A stretch of DNA of 64,000 bases, taken from NCBI RefSeq assembly GCF_947581785.1, contig NZ_CANPVO010000020.1, forward strand, positions 1 to 64,000, written 5' to 3'. This DNA is from Candidatus Palauibacter polyketidifaciens. GTDB taxonomy: Bacteria > Gemmatimonadota > Gemmatimonadetes > Palauibacterales > Palauibacteraceae. The notes under the pieces are model-generated. The model was not told the DNA's origin, ran no database searches, and was given only the letters and a program-made list of their open reading frames with translations. Below, in pieces: positions 57,753-64,000 of the stretch (position 1 is its first letter; every line of letters begins with the position of its first letter). Made by a program: the position numbers and the translations under genes.

Positions 57753-60524
57753 ATGATCGCTCACAGGCAACCCGGACTCGGCGCCGTCCTTCCGGTGGCC
57801 CTGGCGGCCCTGGCGACCCTCGCGGGGGTTGCGGCGGCGGTCGGGCAATCGGGCCCCGCCGTCCGGGGGCCGGATCGCGTCCTCGCCTTCCCCGCCCCGG
57901 TCGGAGAGGAACGGCTGGAGGTGGACCGCGGGGCGATGGGAGCCTGGCACCGCATCCGCAAACTCGCCACGACGGCGAGCCTGCTCCACGTCACCGCGCA
58001 CCCCGACGACGAACACGCCGGCATGCTCACGCTGGCCAGCCGGGGGTGGGGCGCCCGGACCGCCCTCCTCAGCCTCAACCGCGGCGAGGCCGGCGCCAAT
58101 GCGATCGGCCCCGAACTTTTTGACGGCCTCGGGCTGATCCGGACCCGCGAACTCGTCCTCTCGGGCCGCTACTACGGCCTCGACGACCTCTACTTCACGA
58201 CGGCGGTCGACTACGGCTACTCGAAGTCGGTGGACGAAGCCTTCCGAAGCTGGGACCGCGAGGCAGTGCTCGAGGACATGGTCCGTGTCATCCGCCTCAA
58301 CCGCCCGCTCGTCGTCGTGAGCCGCTTCCACGGGTCGGCCCGCGATGGACACGGGCACCACCACGCGGCGGGGCTGCTGACGCCGGAAGCGGTGGCGGCG
58401 GCCGCGGATCCGACGCGCTTCCCCCGCCAGATCGCCGAAGAGGGACTCCGGCCCTGGCGGGTCCTCCGCACCTTCCGCGGGGGGCTTCGCGTCGACGAGC
58501 CGCACGATGTGGAGGTGAATGCGACCGGGATGAGCCCGTGGCTCGGCGATACGTACCAGCGCTGGGCCAGCCGGGGACTCGGCCTCCAGCGTTCCCAGAC
58601 GGCGGGGCGCGTGCGAACGGGCGGCGGCCGCCATCTCTACGGACGCCTCGACGGGACCGGCGGCCGGGCGACGGGGGTCGAGGGTTCGTTCTTCGCGGGA
58701 CTCGACACGACGCTGAGCGGACTCCCCGCACTCCTGGGCGAGGCGGCCTCACCCGAGGTGGATTCGCTGCTCGCCGAACTGGACCGCCTCGTCGGCGCCG
58801 TGACGTCGGCTTTCGACTTCCGAGACCCGGAGCGCGCCGCGGCCGACCTCGCTCGGGGGCTGGGTTGGGTCCGGGCGGTGGCCGCCGCGCTCCCGGACGC
58901 TCCGGAGACGCGATTTCATCTCTCGCTGAAGGAACGACAGTTCGAGGACGCGATTCTGGCGGCGACCGGAACCACGGTGTCCGCGAGACTCTCGGGCGGC
59001 CCAGCCGGTCGGGGCGAGGCCGTCCTGACGCCGGGCCAGCCCGCCAACGTTCGCCTCCGGGTCGAGCCGCCGGAGGCCGCGGAGGGGGACGGGGTCACGA
59101 CCTGGATCGAGAGCCGCGGCGGCGAGACGCTGGCGTCGTCGAACGGGGGCGCCCGTCTGCCGGACGGCTCGGCGCAGCCGCTCGAGATCCGGGTTCCGGC
59201 CACGCCCGCCGCACCGTACTTCGGACGCGGGGACGTGTCGGAGAACCACTACCAGGTATCCGACTCGGCGGACCTTCATCTCCCGTGGCGGCGGCCGGCG
59301 CTCGCAGCCGGTGTCGAACTCGCCGTCGGCGGGCATGTCATCGCGCATACCGTTCCGGTGACGGCGCCGGTCTCGCGTCTGCCCTACGGTTCCGTGACAC
59401 GGAGGGTGGAGACCCTGCCCGCTCTCTCCGTTTCGCTGGCGCCGGGCGTGGGCATCGTGCCCGTCGACGGCGCGGGTGGCGACGTCGACTCGCCCGGGGA
59501 CGGCGGCGCGGCGCGCATTGAATTGCGTGCGCGGGTCGTGGCGAACGCGCCGCCGCTCTCCGCCACCGTTCATCTCGAGCTGCCGGAGGGGTGGACGACG
59601 GTCCCCGGCACTCCCGCCACCGTGGAGCACGACTTCCGCGGCCCGGGCGAGGTCGTGGACGCGGCGTTCCTCATCGCGCCCCCAGCCGGGTGGCGGGGCG
59701 AGGCGGAGATCGCGGCGGTGGCCCGCGCGCGGGGAACGGACCATCGCCGCGGCTATACGACGATCGAGCACCGGGACCTGCCGCTTGCGCGGCTCTGGCG
59801 CCCCGCGCGGACCACGGTGCGGTCGGTGGGCGTCGCCCGACTCGACGGCGTCCGGGTCGGCTACGTGATGGGGGTCGGCGATGAAGTCCCGGCCGGGATC
59901 GAGGCGCTCGGCGCCACCGTCGAACTCCTGGACGAAGCCGCCCTCGCGGAACTGGATCCGGCCGCCGGCGCGGGTTCCGGCGACGAGGCGGGGTTCCACG
60001 CGATCGTCGTGGGCACCCGCGCCTACGCCGTGCGCGAAGACCTTGTCGAATACAACCCGCGCCTGCTGGAGTACGCCCGCCGGGGCGGGCATCTCGTCGT
60101 CCTCTACCAGACACAGGAATACGTGCCGTCGGCGATGGCGCCGTATCCGGCCTCCCTCCCCCGGGGAGCGGAAGAAGTGTCGGAGGAGGACGCGCCCGTC
60201 CGCCTGCTCCGACCCGACCACCTCTTGATGGCCGCGCCCAATCGCCTCGCCGATGCCGATTTCGACGGATGGATCGAGCAGCGCGGCTCCAAGTTCTTCT
60301 CCGACTGGGATCCGGCCTACACGCCGCTCGTGGAGACGCACGACACCGGCCAGGCTCCGCAGGAGGGCGTGTGGCTCACCGCTCCGGTGGGCGACGGGCG
60401 CTATACCTATCTCGCGCTCGCCCTCCACCGGCAACTGCCGTACGGAGTGCCGGGCGCCTACCGCATCCTCTCCAACGTCCTCACCCCTCGCGGGGCATCG
60501 GCGCCCGCTCCCGGAGACCGCTGA
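57753..60524 (+). CDS. Exported PIG-L/LmbE-type N-deacetylase, large form
   Basis: The 923-residue exported protein has a signal peptide (about 11-32). The LmbE/PIG-L zinc site is A-H-P-D-D-E-H-A-G at 82-90, with G-H-G-H-H-H-A-A-G (about residues 204-212) supplying the third ligand. These enzymes remove N-acetyl groups from amino sugars or glycolipids. The rest holds beta-sandwich segments (about 430-690) and a C-terminal glutamine-amidotransferase-like fold (V-G-Y-V-M-G-V-G-D-E; A-I-V-V-G-T-R-A-Y; R-R-G-G-H-L-V-V-L-Y-Q-T) without a visible catalytic Cys. The combination matches long periplasmic PIG-L proteins of unknown specificity. It is followed within 3 nt by a symporter and glycosidase, suggesting a glycan-utilisation operon. 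Confidence 0.88.
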   Translation: MIAHRQPGLGAVLPVALAALATLAGVAAAVGQSGPAVRGPDRVLAFPAPVGEERLEVDRGAMGAWHRIRKLATTASLLHVTAHPDDEHAGMLTLASRGWGARTALLSLNRGEAGANAIGPELFDGLGLIRTRELVLSGRYYGLDDLYFTTAVDYGYSKSVDEAFRSWDREAVLEDMVRVIRLNRPLVVVSRFHGSARDGHGHHHAAGLLTPEAVAAAADPTRFPRQIAEEGLRPWRVLRTFRGGLRVDEPHDVEVNATGMSPWLGDTYQRWASRGLGLQRSQTAGRVRTGGGRHLYGRLDGTGGRATGVEGSFFAGLDTTLSGLPALLGEAASPEVDSLLAELDRLVGAVTSAFDFRDPERAAADLARGLGWVRAVAAALPDAPETRFHLSLKERQFEDAILAATGTTVSARLSGGPAGRGEAVLTPGQPANVRLRVEPPEAAEGDGVTTWIESRGGETLASSNGGARLPDGSAQPLEIRVPATPAAPYFGRGDVSENHYQVSDSADLHLPWRRPALAAGVELAVGGHVIAHTVPVTAPVSRLPYGSVTRRVETLPALSVSLAPGVGIVPVDGAGGDVDSPGDGGAARIELRARVVANAPPLSATVHLELPEGWTTVPGTPATVEHDFRGPGEVVDAAFLIAPPAGWRGEAEIAAVARARGTDHRRGYTTIEHRDLPLARLWRPARTTVRSVGVARLDGVRVGYVMGVGDEVPAGIEALGATVELLDEAALAELDPAAGAGSGDEAGFHAIVVGTRAYAVREDLVEYNPRLLEYARRGGHLVVLYQTQEYVPSAMAPYPASLPRGAEEVSEEDAPVRLLRPDHLLMAAPNRLADADFDGWIEQRGSKFFSDWDPAYTPLVETHDTGQAPQEGVWLTAPVGDGRYTYLALALHRQLPYGVPGAYRILSNVLTPRGASAPAPGDR

Positions 60525-60527
60525 CGG

Positions 60528-62330
60528 GTGGCGCTGACCACGCTCGACTGGGTCGTCGTCTGCATCTACGGCGCGATCGTCCTCGCCATCGGGTTCGGGT
60601 TCGCCAGGCGGGCCAGCGGCAGCGTCGAGGATTACTTCATCGCGGGCCGCTCGCTGCCCTGGTGGCTCGCGGGCACGTCCATCGCGGCCACTTGGTTCGC
60701 GACGGACGCCCCGCTCGCCACGGCCGCCCTCGTGCGCCGGCAGGGCGTGTACGGCAACTGGCTCTGGTGGTACGAGGCGGCGGGGATCCTCATGCTGACC
60801 TTCTTCTACGCGCGTCTGTGGCGGCGCGCGGGCGTCCTCACCGACGCCGAGGTCATCGAGATCCGCTACGGCGGGGCGCCGGCACGGGCGCTGCGGGGCT
60901 TTTCGGCCGTCTACCAGGGCCTGCTCAAGAACGCCGTCGTCATGGGCTGGGTCATGCTCGCGATGGTGAAGTTCAGCCGGGTGCTCCTCGGCTGGGACCC
61001 CGCCGTGACCCTGACCGTCTGCGTCGGACTCGCGCTGGCCTACACGGTCGCATCGGGACTCTGGGGCGTCGTCGTGACCGACCTCCTCCAGTTCGTCGCC
61101 GGCATGCTCGGGGCGATCACCCTGGCGGGAATCGTACTCACGCGCTTCGGCGGTCCGGCGGCGATGGCGGACGCCGTGCGCGAGATGCCGCAGGCGCCGC
61201 CGGGCGCCCTCGACCTCGTGCCGTCCGCCGGGACCGCATCCTCGCTCGAGATTGTCTCCTTCCTGTGCCTCATCGGCATCCTGTGGCTGAGGAGCGGACA
61301 GGGCGACGGCTACGTGGCCCAGCGCCTGTTCGCGACACGGGACGAGCGTCAGGCCGTGAAGGCCTCGCTGTGGTTCGCCTTCGCGGGAACCGTGCTCCTC
61401 ACCTGGCCCTGGATCGTCGTCGGCCTCGGGTCGCTCCTCGTCTTCCCGCCGACGGCCATGGACCCGGCGCTCGCCGCGGATCCCGAACTCGCCTACCCGA
61501 TGATGATCCGGGAACTCATGCCGGCCGGGCTCCGGGGGCTGATGGTCGCCACCTTTTTGGCCGCGTTCATGAGCACGATGGACACGCACCTGTGCTGGGG
61601 CGCGTCGTACATGGTGAACGATGTCTACCGCCGCTTCCTGAGGAAGGATCGCTCCGAGCGGCACTACGTCGCGGCGTCGCGGGTCATGGTCGTGCTGCTC
61701 GCGGTGGTCGCGGCGGGCGTGGCCTGGCAGATGGAGTCGATCCGGAGGGGCTGGATCTACATCATCGAACTCACGGCGGGGGTCGCGCTCGTCTGGCTCC
61801 TGCGCTGGTACTGGTGGCGGGTGAACGCGTGGGCCGAGATCGCCGCGATGGCGGGGTCGGTGCTGCTGGCCAACGGCCGGCACCTGCTCGGCCTCATCGA
61901 GCCCGCCCTGCCCGCGGCGGCGATCCGGGCCGCGGACGGCTTCTACGCGCCGGAGATGGACCTCATCCGGGCGGTGGTCATCCTCATCGCCTGCACCGCG
62001 CTCTGGCTCGCCGTCGTCCTCGTCACCCGGCCCGAGTCGGATGACGTGCTGGACCGTTTCTACCGGCGTGTCCACCCCGGCGGCTGGTGGCACCGCGTGG
62101 CGGAACGCACCGGCGTCCGCTCGTCCGACCCGCCCGCGAGCCGCATGTGGCCGGGCTTCCTCCTCGGCGCAGTCTTCGTCTACGCGAGCCTGCTCGGCAT
62201 CGGATACCTGCTCACGGGCCGCGCCGGCGTGGGCGCGCTCCTGCTCGCCGTGTCGGTGGCCGCGGGCGCGATCTCCGTCCGCATCGCGCACGCCGACACG
62301 GCCCCGTCGCCCTCGGGGACTTCGCCATGA
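60528..62330 (+). CDS. Sodium:solute symporter (SSS family)
   Basis: The 600-residue transporter has about thirteen to fifteen membrane segments. The start is a GTG 3 nt after the deacetylase. SSS hallmarks include the first helix with V-E-D-Y-F-I-A-G-R-S-L-P-W-W and the helix with L-A-A-F-M-S-T-M-D-T-H, the sodium-site serines/threonines. It imports a sugar, sugar acid or related solute with sodium. The C-terminal hydrophobic extension after about 480 is longer than the SSS minimum. It couples by ATGA overlap to the glycosidase, so the imported solute is probably a glycoside released outside. Confidence 0.9.
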   Translation: MALTTLDWVVVCIYGAIVLAIGFGFARRASGSVEDYFIAGRSLPWWLAGTSIAATWFATDAPLATAALVRRQGVYGNWLWWYEAAGILMLTFFYARLWRRAGVLTDAEVIEIRYGGAPARALRGFSAVYQGLLKNAVVMGWVMLAMVKFSRVLLGWDPAVTLTVCVGLALAYTVASGLWGVVVTDLLQFVAGMLGAITLAGIVLTRFGGPAAMADAVREMPQAPPGALDLVPSAGTASSLEIVSFLCLIGILWLRSGQGDGYVAQRLFATRDERQAVKASLWFAFAGTVLLTWPWIVVGLGSLLVFPPTAMDPALAADPELAYPMMIRELMPAGLRGLMVATFLAAFMSTMDTHLCWGASYMVNDVYRRFLRKDRSERHYVAASRVMVVLLAVVAAGVAWQMESIRRGWIYIIELTAGVALVWLLRWYWWRVNAWAEIAAMAGSVLLANGRHLLGLIEPALPAAAIRAADGFYAPEMDLIRAVVILIACTALWLAVVLVTRPESDDVLDRFYRRVHPGGWWHRVAERTGVRSSDPPASRMWPGFLLGAVFVYASLLGIGYLLTGRAGVGALLLAVSVAAGAISVRIAHADTAPSPSGTSP

Positions 62331-63739
62331 ACGACCCGCTCAGGATCGTCCTCGTCGGGGCCGGCAGCCGCGAGTTCGGCCCTGCCTCCATCCGCGACGT
62401 CCTCCTCAGCGATCCCCTGTGCGATCGGGACCTGAGCCTGGTCCTCGTCGACATCGACCCGTCGGAACTGCCCCGCGCGCGGGCGTACGCGGAAGCGGTG
62501 GCGGAGCGGCTGGGCCGGCGCGTCGCCGTATCCGCGACCACGGACATCGAGACGGCGCTCCCCGGCGCCCGCGCGGTCGTCCTCGCGATCGAGATCGACC
62601 GCTACTTCTACTGGGCGCAGGACTTCCACGTCCCCCGCGCGTTCGGCTCCTCCCAGATCTACGGGGAGAACGGCGGGCCGGGCGGCCTCTTCCACGCCCT
62701 GCGCAACATGCGTCCGGCGGTGGAGTTGGCGCGGGCGATGGAGGCCCACTGTCCCGAGGCGTGGCTCGTCAACTACACGAACCCGCTCACGAAGCTGTGC
62801 GAAGCCCAGAGCCGGCTCTCGTCCGTGCGCGTCGTCGGACTCTGCCACGGCGTCTTCCACGGGATGGAACAGATGGCGCGCCTCCTGGAGCTGCCGGTCG
62901 AGCGCCTCGACGCCCGGGCGAGCGGGCTCAACCACTTCAGCTGGTTCGAGTCCGTGCGCGACCGCGAGACGGGCGAGGACCTCTACCCGAGGCTGCGGCG
63001 CCGCGAGCGGGAGGCGCATTGGCTCCACGACTGGGACGAGATCGCGCTGAGCCGGATCCTGTTCCGGGTCTTCGGCCGCTATCCCAGCCCCGGGGCAAAC
63101 CATATCGGCGAGTACCTGGGATGGGGACGGGAATTCCTCGGCAGCAGCCTCCTCCAGTTCTTCTACGACCCCGTGCACGGCGCGCCGTGGGAGAGGGGGG
63201 AGACCCCGACCTGGCTCTACAATCTCGGCGAGAACCCGACGGATGTGCCGGCCTTTCCGGAGTCCCCGCTGCCCCGGGTGCGGGACGAGGACAACGGCCG
63301 CAACCGTGGGGACGACATCGGGGCCGGCGGAGAACTCACGTCGTCAGGAGATCTCGCTCCGTCCGGCGAGCTGGCGGTGCCCCTTCTCGAGGGCGTGCTG
63401 TGCGGCGTGGACACCCACCTCGACGCAGTGAACGTCCCCAATGAGGGCTACGTCCCCGGCCTGCCGGACGGCGCCGTGGTGGAAGTCCCGGCCCGCGCCG
63501 ACGCGAACGGGCTGCATCCCGCCGCCATGGAACCGCTTCCCGAGGGGATCCTCGGACTCCTCCGGACCCAGACTTCGATCAACCGCCTCCTCGTCGACGC
63601 CTTCGCCGACGGCGCCCGCGGGACGCTGCTCCAGGCGCTGCTCCTCGATCCCACGACGGACTCCTACCGCACCGCGGTCCACACCATCAACGAGATGTTC
63701 CGGCTCCAGGCGGACGTGCTGCCCGAGATGGAGTGGTAG
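62327..63739 (+). CDS. NAD-dependent family 4 glycosidase
   Basis: This 470-residue GH4 enzyme uses NAD and a divalent metal for redox-assisted hydrolysis of alpha- or beta-glycosides. Seen are the N-terminal dinucleotide motif V-L-V-G-A-G-S-R-E-F-G-P, the N-Y-T-N-P-L motif, the metal-binding Cys-His of G-L-C-H-G, and G-L-N-H-F-S-W. A longer Asp/Gly-rich insert (about 320-345) with G-E-L-T-S-S-G-D-L-A-P-S-G-E-L duplication is unusual. It starts in the symporter stop (ATGA). Substrate may be a 6-phosphoglycoside, a galacturonide or a simple glycoside; the paired symporter suggests an unphosphorylated sugar. It is cytoplasmic. Confidence 0.9.
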   Translation: MNDPLRIVLVGAGSREFGPASIRDVLLSDPLCDRDLSLVLVDIDPSELPRARAYAEAVAERLGRRVAVSATTDIETALPGARAVVLAIEIDRYFYWAQDFHVPRAFGSSQIYGENGGPGGLFHALRNMRPAVELARAMEAHCPEAWLVNYTNPLTKLCEAQSRLSSVRVVGLCHGVFHGMEQMARLLELPVERLDARASGLNHFSWFESVRDRETGEDLYPRLRRREREAHWLHDWDEIALSRILFRVFGRYPSPGANHIGEYLGWGREFLGSSLLQFFYDPVHGAPWERGETPTWLYNLGENPTDVPAFPESPLPRVRDEDNGRNRGDDIGAGGELTSSGDLAPSGELAVPLLEGVLCGVDTHLDAVNVPNEGYVPGLPDGAVVEVPARADANGLHPAAMEPLPEGILGLLRTQTSINRLLVDAFADGARGTLLQALLLDPTTDSYRTAVHTINEMFRLQADVLPEMEW

Positions 63740-63756
63740 CGGGCGGGTTGTCGGGG

Positions 63757-63789
63757 GTGGACGTCTTCTACCAATTGTAGGATGTCCAC
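63757..63789. terminator. Bidirectional hairpin between the GH4 and zinc-ribbon genes
   Basis: GTGGAC (63757-63762) pairs with GTCCAC (63784-63789), and CTAC (63768-63771) with GTAG (63777-63780) around CAATT, giving an interrupted stem. It overlaps the last codons of the minus-strand gene and lies shortly after the GH4 stop. No T tract is visible. Confidence 0.35.
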
Positions 63790-64000
63790 GCGCCGCAGTC
63801 GGTGGCCGGGCACACGAGCCGTACCCGGAACGGCGAATCGTCGGAGCGGGGGGCCCGGTGTTGCTCGACGCAGCGCACCATGCGGGCCTCGCACCGGGGG
63901 CAGTCCGGCTCGCCACCGGGACCGGCGTGTTTGCGGTCGCGCCGCTCGAGCGTCTGACCTGCCTCGAAATCGAGAAGCGGCCCCTTCTCCGGGGCCGACG
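63768..64000 (-). CDS. Zinc-ribbon protein, 5' end cut by window edge
   Basis: On the minus strand 77 residues are open before the edge, without a start codon. C-P-R-C-E-A-R-M-V-R-C-V and V-C-P-A-T-D-C-G-A-W provide two Cys pairs spaced as in zinc ribbons, separated by about 28 residues. It ends S-Y-N-W-stop. The N-terminal visible part is charged (A-P-E-K-G-P-L-L-D-F-E-A-G-Q). The Cys pairs and balanced composition support a real coding end rather than chance. It is convergent with the GH4 gene. Function unknown, as the N-terminus is missing. Confidence 0.6.
   Translation of the reverse strand, partial: SAPEKGPLLDFEAGQTLERRDRKHAGPGGEPDCPRCEARMVRCVEQHRAPRSDDSPFRVRLVCPATDCGAWTSYNW

Noticed and set aside
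58749-62291. A 1180-codon open frame on the minus strand
   Set aside because: It lies opposite three well-supported genes, is dominated by Arg, Asp, Glu, His and Pro, has no domain, and is the expected shadow of high-GC third positions.
1-64000. tRNA, rRNA or insertion-sequence genes
   Set aside because: No transposase, terminal inverted repeats, cloverleaf or rRNA-like sequence was seen by eye; a covariance-model search would be decisive.

Overview
The window is high-GC, densely coded bacterial chromosome with short intergenic gaps, many 4-nt start/stop overlaps and frequent GTG/TTG starts. No rRNA, tRNA, CRISPR array or insertion sequence was seen. The gene content suggests a Gemmatimonadota-like bacterium: many secreted 6-bladed beta-propeller lipoproteins with a D-S-A-G-V motif, tandem DUF2723 membrane proteins, M56/TonB/plug fusions, carboxypeptidase-regulatory plus plug proteins, and a menaquinone-type methyltransferase. 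The phylum is inference; no marker gene is present.

Layout, left end. Positions 1-3.4 kb hold an ABC exporter-like ATPase/permease pair whose permease carries a His-rich tandem repeat, then folE2 and mogA. Positions 3.46-6.8 kb are the argG-argH-argR operon, with a near-consensus ARG box over the -35 of its promoter. Positions 6.9-10.4 kb hold a lipoprotein amidohydrolase, an FAD-linked 2-hydroxyacid dehydrogenase and a small membrane protein. Positions 10.4-15.0 kb are two tandem DUF2723 genes, followed by a hicBA toxin-antitoxin module at 15.2-15.6 kb.

From 27.6 kb down to 15.65 kb a single minus-strand run encodes an ECF sigma factor, its likely membrane anti-sigma factor, a HEAT-repeat periplasmic protein and seven beta-propeller proteins, many translationally coupled. 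This is the most striking element of the window. Next come rocD, trpE, an orphan antitoxin-like protein, a von Willebrand-factor A protein, menG, an orphan AbrB-type protein, a NatAB-like ABC exporter, and a tungstate/molybdate importer (tupABC) that fits with the distal mogA.

Positions 39.5-53.9 kb are rich in envelope proteins. There are four carboxypeptidase-regulatory/plug proteins without a TonB barrel, a serine hydrolase, a MATE exporter, an eighth propeller, and a BlaI-type repressor followed by two tandem M56 (BlaR1-like) peptidases. One peptidase is extended by TonB-C and two plug-like repeats, and a decayed C-terminal scrap of a second blaI lies between them. Positions 54.1-63.7 kb hold a large SARP/BTAD regulator, an Nfu N-terminal domain protein, and an operon of PIG-L deacetylase, sodium:solute symporter and family 4 glycosidase. 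A zinc-ribbon gene runs off the right end.
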